A stretch of 38,672 nucleotides of DNA from Stenotrophomonas chelatiphaga (GTDB lineage Bacteria; Pseudomonadota; Gammaproteobacteria; Xanthomonadales; Xanthomonadaceae). The stretch's first letter is position 1. Each line of letters opens with the position of its first letter. The stretch is taken from assembly GCF_001431535.1 (NCBI RefSeq), contig NZ_LDJK01000021.1, positions 1 to 38,672 on the forward strand, given 5' to 3'. Below the pieces are notes generated by a model. It ran no database searches. It was given only the letters and a program-made list of their open reading frames with translations, and was not told where the DNA came from. The translations under genes were made by a program, and so were the position numbers. Shown here piece after piece: positions 25,826-33,299 of the stretch.

Positions 25826-25903
25826 GCGACTGCACGGGGGGAGGGACCCATGCAGTGTTCTGGCGGTCTGCGGTTCCGGAATCCGGTGATTCGCGACCTG
25901 TTG
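25785..25903 (-). ncRNA. Candidate small RNA with two identical UCCCUCCC hairpin loops
   Basis: The RNA is predicted on the minus strand, about 118 nt. A short stem GAAUC-ACCG-GAUUC lies at 25892-25879. A 10-bp stem (ACUGCAUGGG with CCCGUGCAGU, one G-U) at 25856-25829 displays the loop UCCCUCCC. Three bases later, a 13-bp stem (25825-25792) displays the same loop UCCCUCCC and is followed by at least seven U, a classic terminator. The stems are unrelated, so only the loops are conserved. A promoter (TTGCAA, 16 bp, TATGCT) is positioned to start it at about 25903. Unpaired C-rich loops suit pairing with G-rich Shine-Dalgarno regions, as in Xanthomonas sX13. Homology to sX13 was not tested. Confidence 0.7.
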
Positions 25904-25941
25904 CATTGCAGCATACGCCTTTCGTGCTGCATTGCAACAGG
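25897..25941. promoter_or_regulatory. 17-bp palindrome overlapping the small-RNA promoter
   Basis: The arms at 25897-25913 and 25925-25941 are inverted copies with one mismatch in 17 bp and an 11-bp spacer; each contains TTGCATTGCA. On the minus strand the distal arm carries the -35-like TTGCAA (25932-25937), and the proximal arm and spacer carry the -10-like TATGCT (25910-25915). A dimer bound here would control the RNA directly. Confidence 0.6.
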
Positions 25942-25994
25942 CGACGGTGGATTTTCTACCCCGAACCAAAACCCGTTCAGGATCAATCGCTTGC

Positions 25995-26360
25995 TCAGCG
26001 GCCGGTGGGGCCCCGATAGCGGCACCCGGAGGTGCAGGTCTCGTGCACCGTGATTTCGCTCAGTTCCGGCAGCACCGGCTTGAGCTGCTGCCAGATCCAC
26101 GTGGCGAGGTTCTCGCTGGTCGGATTTTCCAGGCCCGGGATGTCATTGAGGTAGTGGTGGTCCAGGCGGTCGTAGATCGGCTGGAACGCGGCTTTGACGT
26201 CGCCGAAATCCATGATCCATCCGGTTTCCGCGCCGGGCTCGCCTTCCACCTTCAGCTCCACCCGGAACGAATGCCCGTGCAGGCGCGAGCACTTGTGGCC
26301 CGGGGGCACGTTCGGCAGCCGGTGCGCTGCCTCGATCATGAAGACTTTGAAGATTTCCAT
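25995..26360 (-). CDS. queD: 6-carboxytetrahydropterin synthase QueD
   Basis: The 121-residue protein of the PTPS/QueD family converts dihydroneopterin triphosphate to 6-carboxy-tetrahydropterin in queuosine synthesis. Zinc ligands His13, His28 and His30 (AAHRLP, LHGHSF) and catalytic Cys24 ([10 protein letters not shown]) are present. The later LDHHYLN and ITVHET motifs are also present. A TACAAT -10 box ends only six bases before the ATG, so the mRNA may be leaderless. An in-frame upstream extension to 26390 would lie over this promoter and is rejected. Confidence 0.92.
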   Translation of the reverse strand: MEIFKVFMIEAAHRLPNVPPGHKCSRLHGHSFRVELKVEGEPGAETGWIMDFGDVKAAFQPIYDRLDHHYLNDIPGLENPTSENLATWIWQQLKPVLPELSEITVHETCTSGCRYRGPTGR

Positions 26361-26366
26361 GGGGGG

Positions 26367-26372
26367 ATTGTA
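26367..26372 (-). promoter_or_regulatory. -10 box of a probable leaderless queD promoter
   Basis: On the minus strand TACAAT is followed by CCCCCC and then the queD ATG. A start 6-8 nt after the box falls on or next to the ATG. No Shine-Dalgarno sequence is present. Confidence 0.5.
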
Positions 26373-26426
26373 GCGGCCCGGCGCTGGCAAAGCCGTTGCA
26401 GGGGCAACAACTTCCTTTTCATCGCG

Positions 26427-26468
26427 ATGAAGAGATGGTAGCTTCTCTTATATCCGTATGAAGAGATG
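26427..26468. repeat. Direct repeat ATGAAGAGATG in the receptor promoter region
   Basis: Exact 11-bp copies lie at 26427-26437 and 26458-26468 (31-bp period, about three helical turns). A TCTCTT between them makes an inverted AAGAGA/TCTCTT dyad with the first copy. The area is AT-rich and holds TTATAT. It is a possible activator or repressor site for the TonB-dependent receptor at 26540. Confidence 0.4.
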
Positions 26469-26539
26469 TTATTGGTCGCAGCGCGGCCATTCATGTGCTA
26501 CTGCGGAACTGTTACCACCACCCACCCCACGATTTCGAC

Positions 26540-29185
26540 ATGCCCCAGCACACCCTGCTCGTGGCGGCCCTTGCCGCCGCCCTGGCCGCGCCTTTGCCTG
26601 CCGCCGCCGAAACCTCCGCCGAAACCACTGCCAGTGGCGATGCCAGCACCCTGGCCGCCGTGCGTGTCACCGGTTCCAACATCAAACGCACCGACACCGA
26701 AACCGCCAATCCGGTGCAGGTGATCGGTCGCGAACAGCTTGAAGCGACCGGCAAGGCCTCGGTGGCCGACGTGCTGCGTTCGATCTCCGCCAACACCGGC
26801 AACGCCGCCAATGAAACATCCAACAGCGGCTGGGCGTCCGGATCAGCCGGCATCGGCCTGCGCGGCCTGTCGCAGAAGAACACGCTGGTGCTGCTCAACG
26901 GCCGTCGCCTCGCCAACTACGGCTTCCCGGCCAACGGCCTGTCGGACACCTTCGTCAACCTCAACGCGCTGCCGCTGGTCGCGGTGGAGCGCATCGAAGT
27001 GCTGAAGGACGGTGCGTCGGCGGTCTACGGTTCCGATGCGGTGGCCGGCGTGGTCAACATCATCACCCGACAGAACTACCAGGGCGCGGAGGTTGGCGGC
27101 AGCGTCGGCACCGCCGACCAGGGCGGGCTGGACGAGACCAAGCTGAAGTTCGTCGGTGGCCTGGGCGACCTGGAGACCGATGGTTACAACATCCTTTTCA
27201 GCCTGGAAGCCTACAACCGGGATCGCCTGGACCAGGACGAGCGTGACCTGACGAAATCGGGCATCTACAGCGACCAGCCCGGCGGCCGCTGGAACGGCTG
27301 GTCGGCCAAGGGCGCACGCTACCTGGTCAACGGCGTGTCGGTGCCGATGCTCGATGCCAACGGCCAGTGCCCGGACGGCACCACCCGCGTGGCCAGCGCG
27401 CCGATCGACGGACTCGCCGGCGACACCTGCGGTTTCAACCAGGCGCCGTTCACCACGCTGATTCCCTCCACCAAGCGCTGGCAGGCCTACGCCAACGGTA
27501 CCTTCCGCCTCAGCGACACCGTCGAAGCATTCGGCGAAGTGCTGTACAGCGAGGTCAAGGGCGTGTCCTGGTTCGGCAGCAGCCCGTTCTTCACCCTGGA
27601 AAGCGGCCGCTTCGCGCTGAACGCCGATACCGGGTTGGCCGAGCCGGTGTCGTCCAACCTGCCAGCGGGCAATCCGTACAACCCGTACGGCCGCGCGATC
27701 CCGATCGAATACACGTTCTTCAACCTTGGCGGCACGATCAAGACCAACCGCTCGCAGTCCTACCGTGGCCTGGTCGGCCTGCGTGGCAGCAGCGAGCGCT
27801 GGGACTGGGAAGTGGGTGCATTCGGCGCACGCAGCAGCGAGCGCGAAACGGTGTCCGGTGGCTTCGCCAACCGCTGGACCCTGGCCGATGCGCTGGCCAC
27901 CGGCAGCTACAACCTGCTGGATCCTTCGGCGACGCCGCAGTCGGTGCTGGATGGCATCAACATCGCCACCCTGCGCCCGGCCGAGTCGAAGCTGCAGGGC
28001 ATCGATGCGAAGATTTCCGGCACGCTCGGCCACACCTGGGCCGGTGACATCGGCTTCGCCTCCGGCGTGGAATGGCGCCGCGAGAAGCTCGATTCCAACA
28101 ACCCGTGGCAGATCGATGCCGGCCTGCAGGTGCGCCCGGCGATCGCCGAAGTGCACGGCGAGCGCACGGTCAGCGCCGCCTACGCCGAAGCCATCGTACC
28201 GCTGGCCTCGAAGCTGGAGCTGTCGGTGGCCGCGCGTGCCGATCATTACGATGACTTCGGTGATGCGTTCTCGCCCAAGCTGGGGCTGCGCTGGCAGCCG
28301 CTGGACTTCCTGCTGGTGCGTGCCGCTGCGTCGAAGGGCTTCCGCGCGCCGTCACTTTCCGAGAATTCGGACAGCACCAGCATTTCCTACGGCAGCGTGG
28401 TCGACCCGCGTGATCCGGACCTGCCCGGTTCGCGGCAGAACCCGACCTTCTTCACCGTCGGCAACACCGAACTGAAGCCGGAGCGCACGCGCAGTTACAA
28501 CTTCGGCGTGGTGCTGTCGCCGTGGGCGAACACCAACCTGAGCGTGGACTACTACAAGATCGAACTGGAGAACCTGGTCGGCACCAACAACACGCAGACG
28601 CTGGTGACCAATGACGTGCCCGGTGCCGTGCAGCGCGATGAGCGCGGCAAGATCCAGGCCGTCTACAACCGCTACCAGAACCTGAGCGACCTGAAGACCT
28701 CCGGCATCGACGTGGAGCTGCGCCAGCGCATCCCCACCGAGCGGCTGGGCACCTTCAACCTGAGTTCGGCCTACACCCACGTGCGCGACTACCGCCGCCC
28801 GACCGTGATCGGCGGACCGCTGGTCAACTACGCCGGCAGCAACCTCGGCGCCACGCTGCCGAAGGACAAGGCCACCACCACGCTGGACTGGAGCTACGGC
28901 GACGTGCGCACCGCGCTGACCTGGTACTACACCAGTGGCTATGACCAGAAGGCCAGCGCCACCGCGCAGGCGGTGCAGGACCGCGTGGATTCCTACAGCC
29001 AGTTCGATCTGTACGTGGGTTACACCGGCTTCGAGCAGCTGACCCTGTACGCGAAGATCCAGAATCTGGGCGACGAGGATCCGCCGTACGACGCCTCGTT
29101 CCCGGGCATCCGCGCACCGTATGACTTCAGCCAGTACGACCTGCGCGGTCGCTACTTCACGGTGGGCTTCGACTACCGCTTCTGA
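26540..29185 (+). CDS. TonB-dependent outer-membrane receptor, substrate unknown
   Basis: The 881-residue product has a signal peptide MPQHTLLVAALAAALAAPLPAAAE. A TonB-box region (LAAVRVTGSNIKRTDTETANPVQVI) is followed by the plug (about 60-190, RGLSQKNTLVLLNGRRLANYG and VERIEVLKDGASAVYGSDAVAGVVNIITR). A long barrel with FRAPSLSE and TELKPERTRSYNFGV ends in GRYFTVGFDYRF with the terminal Phe. The style fits the large nutrient-type receptors common in xanthomonads. No Fur box is visible upstream. An M14 peptidase follows after 98 bp, which hints at peptide uptake. There is no clear ribosome-binding site; a GTG at 26495 is an alternative start, but it would bury the signal peptide. Confidence 0.88.
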   Translation: MPQHTLLVAALAAALAAPLPAAAETSAETTASGDASTLAAVRVTGSNIKRTDTETANPVQVIGREQLEATGKASVADVLRSISANTGNAANETSNSGWASGSAGIGLRGLSQKNTLVLLNGRRLANYGFPANGLSDTFVNLNALPLVAVERIEVLKDGASAVYGSDAVAGVVNIITRQNYQGAEVGGSVGTADQGGLDETKLKFVGGLGDLETDGYNILFSLEAYNRDRLDQDERDLTKSGIYSDQPGGRWNGWSAKGARYLVNGVSVPMLDANGQCPDGTTRVASAPIDGLAGDTCGFNQAPFTTLIPSTKRWQAYANGTFRLSDTVEAFGEVLYSEVKGVSWFGSSPFFTLESGRFALNADTGLAEPVSSNLPAGNPYNPYGRAIPIEYTFFNLGGTIKTNRSQSYRGLVGLRGSSERWDWEVGAFGARSSERETVSGGFANRWTLADALATGSYNLLDPSATPQSVLDGINIATLRPAESKLQGIDAKISGTLGHTWAGDIGFASGVEWRREKLDSNNPWQIDAGLQVRPAIAEVHGERTVSAAYAEAIVPLASKLELSVAARADHYDDFGDAFSPKLGLRWQPLDFLLVRAAASKGFRAPSLSENSDSTSISYGSVVDPRDPDLPGSRQNPTFFTVGNTELKPERTRSYNFGVVLSPWANTNLSVDYYKIELENLVGTNNTQTLVTNDVPGAVQRDERGKIQAVYNRYQNLSDLKTSGIDVELRQRIPTERLGTFNLSSAYTHVRDYRRPTVIGGPLVNYAGSNLGATLPKDKATTTLDWSYGDVRTALTWYYTSGYDQKASATAQAVQDRVDSYSQFDLYVGYTGFEQLTLYAKIQNLGDEDPPYDASFPGIRAPYDFSQYDLRGRYFTVGFDYRF

Positions 29186-29283
29186 CCCGCCGCGTGCGTG
29201 TCATCGGTCATGCCGGCCGGCCACCGCACGGGGCCGGCCGGGCTGTACGGGCGCTGCAGCGCCATCATCCTTGGGGAATCGTC

Positions 29284-31878
29284 GTGTCCTTCCATCGCAG
29301 TGTGTTGTTGTCCCTGTTCGTTGCCGCCTCGGTGGCCGTCGTTCCCGCCGCGCCGGTGCAGGCGCAGAGCGCCTACTTCTTCCCGCAGGCCACGCAGGCG
29401 GCGGATTTCGATCCGGCCATTCCCACCCCGCAGCAGTACCTCGGCTACGAGGTCGGCAGCCGCTATACCCGCCACGACCAGCTGGTCGGCTACTTCAAGG
29501 AACTGGCCCGGCTGTCGGACAAGATCAAGGTGCAGGAGATCGGGCGCAGCTACGAAGGCCGTCCGCTGCTGATCGCCACGCTGACCGGCGCGCAGAACCA
29601 CGCGCGGCTGGAATCGATCCGTCAGCAGCACGCCACGCTGGTGGATCCGGCGCAGCCGCGCAGCGCCGCCGGTGACAGCCCGGTGGTGGTGTGGCTGGGG
29701 TACAGCGTGCACGGCAACGAGACCTCCAGCGGCGAGGCGGCGATGCTCACCGCGTACTACCTGGTGGCCAACCGCAGCGCCGAAACCCAGCAATGGCTGC
29801 AGGACGCGGTGGTGCTGTTCGACCCGGCGCAGAATCCCGACGGCCGCGACCGCGCCGCCAACTGGCACAACGCGTACGCGTCCAGCCCCGCCTCGCCTGA
29901 TCCGGCCGACAAGGAGCACGTGGAGCCGTTCCCGCAGGGGCGCACCAACCACTATTTCACCGATCTCAACCGCGACTGGCTGGCACTGACCCAGCAGGAC
30001 AGCCGGCCGAAGATCGAGGTGTTCCACCAGTGGTATCCGAACGTCCAGATCGATTTCCACGAGATGGGCAAGGACAGTACGTACTACTTCGAGCCGTCGC
30101 CGAAGAGCATGCACAGCCCGCTGCTGCCGGCGTCGTCGTACGAGTTCAACAAGACCCTCGCCAAGTACCACGCAGCGTCGCTGGACGCGCTGGGTTCGCT
30201 GTACTACACCGGTGAAAACTACGACAACTTCTCCCCGGTGTATGGCTCCACCTACCCGGACTTCCATGGTGCGGTCGGGGTGACCGTCGAACAGGCGAGC
30301 TCGCGCGGACGGGTGCAGGAGTCGGTCAACGGTCCATTGACGTTCCCGTTCACCATCCGCAACCAGGTGGCCACCGGGCTGGGCACGGTGCGCGGCGCGG
30401 TGGCCGAGCGCGAAGGCCTGCTGTCGCTGCAGAAATCCTTCTTCCAGTCGGCGCTGAAGCAGGCCGGCCAGCAGCCGTTGAAGAGCTTCGTGTTCGGCGA
30501 TGCGCATGATCCTGCGCTGACCCGCAAGCTGCTGGAACTGCTGCTGCTGCATCGGATCGAGGTGCATGCGCTGGCATCGGCGGTCACCGTGGAGGGACGC
30601 CGTTTCGAACCCGGCAGCGCCTATGTGGTGCCGGCGGCGCAGCCGCAGTTCCGGCTGGTGCATTCGATCTTCGCCGACACTCCGCAGATCAAGGGAGATG
30701 TGTTCTACGGCAGTACCTCGTATGCGATCGCACCGGCGTATGGCGTGGCTTTCGCGGCCAGCAAGAGCCGGATCGGCGAGGGCGCGCGGGTAACTGCGGT
30801 GGCCGACGCCCAGGGGGGCGTGCAGGGCGGACAGGCCGGCTATGCGTACGTGATCGACTGGCGTGACTACAACGCTGGCCGCGCGCTGTATGCGTTGCAG
30901 GCCAAGGGGCTGTCCACGCGGGCCGCGTTCCAGGCGTTCACCGCCGGCACGTCGGCCGGCGAGGTGGCCTTCGCCCCGGGCAGCATCGTGGTGCCGATCG
31001 CCGGCCAGCCGCTGCAGGGCGCTGCGCTGCTGGAGGCGGTGCAGGCCGCGGCCGGGGACAGTGGCGTGCAGGCGTACGCGCTGGCCAGCGGCCAGAGCCG
31101 CGGTGGCATCGACTTGGGAAGCGACAGCGTCAAGGCGCTGCGCAAGCCGGCCGTGGCGCTGGTGATGGGCGAGGGCGTCAACGCGACCGAGATCGGCTCG
31201 GCATGGTTCCTGCTGGACCAGCAGTTGCAGCTGCCGGCGAGCAAGATCGACCCGTCGCAACTGGGCAAGGTCGCGCTGGACCGCTATACCTCGATCGTGT
31301 TGTCCGGCGGCAAGTACGAGGGCGTGGACGAAGCGGCGGTTGCCGCGTTGAAGCGCTGGATCCAGGCCGGCGGATCGCTGGTGACCTATGGCACCGCCTC
31401 GCGCTGGGCGATCGAGAAGAAGCTGGCCGATGGCGAGAAGCTGGGCACCGATGAAGACACCGCCGATGCCTCGCGCAAGGCGTTCGGTGACCAGCGCGAC
31501 ATCGCGGCCATCGAGCGGGTGAGTGGCAACATCCTGAGCGCGGATATCGATACCAGCCATCCGCTGGGCTTCGGCACGCCGCGCCGGCAGCTGGCGGTGA
31601 ACAAGGAAAACGCGGTGGTGTTGCAGCCCAGTGCCAATCCGTTTTCCACGGTGGTGCGGGTTGACGAGCAGGTGCGCGTGAATGGCTATCTGTCCGAGCG
31701 CAATCGTGCGCGGGTGAGCGGTTCGGCGTGGTTGCTGGTGTCGCCGCAGGGCCAGGGCAACGTGGTGCTGTTTGCCGATGATCCGGCGCACCGCAAGTAC
31801 TGGCACGGGACGGACCGGTTGCTGGTCAATGCGCTGTTCTTCGGCAATCTGTTGAACCCCGCCAAGCCGCGCGGGTAA
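29284..31878 (+). CDS. Secreted M14-family zinc carboxypeptidase
   Basis: The 864-residue product starts at a GTG after GGGGA. Signal peptide MSFHRSVLLSLFVAASVAVVPAAPVQA. The M14 domain (about 50-400) has the zinc HxxE motif GYSVHGNETSSGEA (His143, Glu146), a further histidine in IDFHEMG (His259) and a likely catalytic Glu in GVTVEQASSRG. The C-terminal ~450 residues look like the accessory, class I glutamine-amidotransferase-like region seen in large M14 proteins of Bacteroidetes and xanthomonads. It probably trims peptides in the periplasm or outside the cell. It sits downstream of the receptor in the same direction and ends at a strong terminator. Confidence 0.87.
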   Translation: MSFHRSVLLSLFVAASVAVVPAAPVQAQSAYFFPQATQAADFDPAIPTPQQYLGYEVGSRYTRHDQLVGYFKELARLSDKIKVQEIGRSYEGRPLLIATLTGAQNHARLESIRQQHATLVDPAQPRSAAGDSPVVVWLGYSVHGNETSSGEAAMLTAYYLVANRSAETQQWLQDAVVLFDPAQNPDGRDRAANWHNAYASSPASPDPADKEHVEPFPQGRTNHYFTDLNRDWLALTQQDSRPKIEVFHQWYPNVQIDFHEMGKDSTYYFEPSPKSMHSPLLPASSYEFNKTLAKYHAASLDALGSLYYTGENYDNFSPVYGSTYPDFHGAVGVTVEQASSRGRVQESVNGPLTFPFTIRNQVATGLGTVRGAVAEREGLLSLQKSFFQSALKQAGQQPLKSFVFGDAHDPALTRKLLELLLLHRIEVHALASAVTVEGRRFEPGSAYVVPAAQPQFRLVHSIFADTPQIKGDVFYGSTSYAIAPAYGVAFAASKSRIGEGARVTAVADAQGGVQGGQAGYAYVIDWRDYNAGRALYALQAKGLSTRAAFQAFTAGTSAGEVAFAPGSIVVPIAGQPLQGAALLEAVQAAAGDSGVQAYALASGQSRGGIDLGSDSVKALRKPAVALVMGEGVNATEIGSAWFLLDQQLQLPASKIDPSQLGKVALDRYTSIVLSGGKYEGVDEAAVAALKRWIQAGGSLVTYGTASRWAIEKKLADGEKLGTDEDTADASRKAFGDQRDIAAIERVSGNILSADIDTSHPLGFGTPRRQLAVNKENAVVLQPSANPFSTVVRVDEQVRVNGYLSERNRARVSGSAWLLVSPQGQGNVVLFADDPAHRKYWHGTDRLLVNALFFGNLLNPAKPRG

Positions 31879-31890
31879 GCAGTCGGGTTT

Positions 31891-31922
31891 GCCGGGCTTG
31901 CAGCCCGGCGGCCCGCTTTTTT
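31891..31922 (+). terminator. Intrinsic terminator after the M14 peptidase gene
   Basis: The stem GCCGGGCT / AGCCCGGC closes a TGC loop. It is followed by GC-rich bases and six T. It ends the receptor-peptidase transcript. Confidence 0.75.
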
Positions 31923-31974
31923 CGAGCCAGCGCCACGGCAACGGCAACGTCAAGAGCTGCAGGGCCGTGGGGTA

Positions 31975-32100
31975 GGTGGGGCGGGGTGGCTGTGCAGGAC
32001 ACGCCGCAAGTACGTCCGTGTAGGCTCGCTTTTCGCATCCATGCGAAAAGACGGTCCTGCACAGCCACCCCGCCCCACCTTCGACAGGTCCATGGTGGCC
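31975..32100 (+). repeat. Structured repeat, copy A
   Basis: A perfect 26-bp outer stem (31975-32000 with 32054-32079) is rich in G on one side. An internal segment contains CGTCCGTG and AGGCTCGC. The inner 10-bp hairpin CTTTTCGCAT-CC-ATGCGAAAAG lies at 32029-32050, and a tail CGACAGGTCCATGGTGGCC follows the stem. Copies B and C share the same plan. No ORF is convincing here. Confidence 0.85.
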
Positions 32101-32138
32101 ATGGAAAAAGCGGTGGGAAGGAAGGGTGGGAGGAAGAT

Positions 32139-32179
32139 GGGGTCAGAGTCCTTTCGCGCAGCGAAAGGACTCTGACCCC
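32139..32179. repeat. 19-bp perfect palindrome with GGGGTCAGAG head
   Basis: GGGGTCAGAGTCCTTTCGC is followed by loop GCA and its exact complement. It lies between the inverted structured repeats A and B. The head resembles the palindrome at the dinB 3' end (GGGGACGGAG). A T-run at 32190-32199 follows, so it might also stop transcription. Confidence 0.85.
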
Positions 32180-32210
32180 TGCCTTTGCTCTTTTTTTTTC
32201 TTACGCGGCG

Positions 32211-32341
32211 GGTGGCCACCGGAACCTGTCAGGGCGCCGGGTGGGTGGGTCATGCAGGACCGTCTGTTCGCATGGATGCGAACAGCGAGCCTCCACGGAC
32301 GGATTCACGGCGTGTCCTGCATGACCCACCCACCCGGCGCC
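32211..32341 (-). repeat. Structured repeat, copy B (inverted relative to A)
   Basis: A perfect 28-bp outer stem (32233-32260 with 32314-32341) has a sequence mostly different from copy A, apart from the shared GTCCTGCA end. The inner hairpin CTGTTCGCAT-CC-ATGCGAACAG (minus strand) lies at 32264-32285. It differs from copy A by a T:A to G:C pair swap. The tail CTGACAGGTTCCGGTGGCC runs to 32211. Core blocks GGACACGCCG, CGTCCGTG and AGGCTCGCT match copy A. Confidence 0.85.
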
Positions 32342-32405
32342 AAACCAGCAAACCCTACAGACCACCCCCCGCGAGGGGCCCCGCCGCTCGCAGCAGTAAC
32401 AATCG

Positions 32406-32426
32406 TATTGCGAATCATTCGCAATA
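32406..32426 (+). promoter_or_regulatory. Fur box
   Basis: A perfect 10-bp dyad (TATTGCGAAT / ATTCGCAATA) around one central C matches the Fur 19-bp palindrome type with GAATCATTC centre. It is 48 bp upstream of the DUF4198 gene, and a TAGAGT -10-like box lies directly after it. Iron-replete Fur would block this promoter. Confidence 0.85.
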
Positions 32427-32474
32427 GGCATAGAGTGTGCGCCGCCGGACTGGGGCCGGTGCCTTCCACTCGAG

Positions 32475-33275
32475 ATGCCGATGAAAACCTGCCTGCTGGC
32501 CGGCCTGTTGCTGGCCGCCGCCGTGATGCCTGCCCATGCGCATACGCCTTACCTGGCGCCTGCCACGTTCCAGATCCAGCCCACCAGCCTGGTGACGCTG
32601 GATGCCAGCTTTGCCGAAACCTTCTTCGTGCCTGAAGTGGTGTTCGACAACAGCACCTTCGTGGTGACCGATCCGGACGGCGTGCAGCACGCGCCGGACA
32701 CCGTGCACCTGCTCAAGACCCGCGCGGTGGTGGAACAGCGCCTGCCGGGCAAGAAGGGCACCTATCGTTTCAGCACCGGCAACCGCCTGGGCGCGGTGTT
32801 CCGCACTTTCGACGTCAACGGCAAGCTTGAAAGCAGCCGCGATCCGTCCGCGCCGCTGCCGGCGGGGGCGAAGATCGTCTCGCATTACCAGAGCCTGTCG
32901 CGTTCGGAGGTGTACCTGACCGCCGGCGCGCCGACCACCGACGCGCTCGCCCCATATGGGAAGGGCCTGGAGCTGGTGCCGGTGACCCACCCGAGCGACC
33001 TGTACGTGGGCGAGCACTTCCAGTTCGAAGTGCGCTACGACGGCAAGCCGCTGCCGGCGCAGAAGGTGGAAATCAACCGCGCGCTCGGCGACGGACCGGC
33101 ACAGCCGGCACCGATCGAGCTGACCACCGATGCCGCCGGCAAGGCCAGCCTGCCGCTGCAGCACGCCGGCGCCTACCTGGCGCTGATCCGCTACCGCGGC
33201 GCGGCGCCGGAAGGCGCAGCTGCACCGCAGTACGGCAACAACTACACGCTCAGCTTCCGCGTGCTGGAACCGTAA
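32475..33275 (+). CDS. DUF4198 periplasmic protein, Fur-controlled
   Basis: The 266-residue product has a signal peptide MPMKTCLLAGLLLAAAVMPAHA and a mature start HTPYLAPATFQI. DUF4198 members, related to the NikM/GlnM-type periplasmic substrate-binding proteins of metal uptake, start with a similar His at the mature N-terminus that can bind metal. Here HTPYL would be exposed after signal cleavage. The C-terminal part (about 170-266) reads as a beta-sandwich. It is the first gene after the Fur box and is followed by the EF-hand gene after 24 bp. The second ATG (32481) is an equally possible start. A metal or heme-related role is inferred. Confidence 0.82.
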   Translation: MPMKTCLLAGLLLAAAVMPAHAHTPYLAPATFQIQPTSLVTLDASFAETFFVPEVVFDNSTFVVTDPDGVQHAPDTVHLLKTRAVVEQRLPGKKGTYRFSTGNRLGAVFRTFDVNGKLESSRDPSAPLPAGAKIVSHYQSLSRSEVYLTAGAPTTDALAPYGKGLELVPVTHPSDLYVGEHFQFEVRYDGKPLPAQKVEINRALGDGPAQPAPIELTTDAAGKASLPLQHAGAYLALIRYRGAAPEGAAAPQYGNNYTLSFRVLEP

Positions 33276-33299
33276 GCACCTCTTCCAAGGCCCAACCGA

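Noticed and set aside
29173..31953. 926-codon open frame on the minus strand
   Set aside because: It lies fully opposite the M14 peptidase gene. The translation is His/Arg/Gln/Val-rich with no domain, a mirror effect of high-GC codon bias.
31975..32341. Structured repeats as integron attC sites
   Set aside because: attC sites have conserved 7-bp R'/R'' boxes (GTTRRRY) and asymmetric bulges, and flank gene cassettes with an integrase. None of these is present; the stems are perfect and there are no cassettes.
31975..32341. Short ORFs of 80-112 codons across the repeat region
   Set aside because: They exist on both strands only because of the palindromes. No start signals or protein-like composition.
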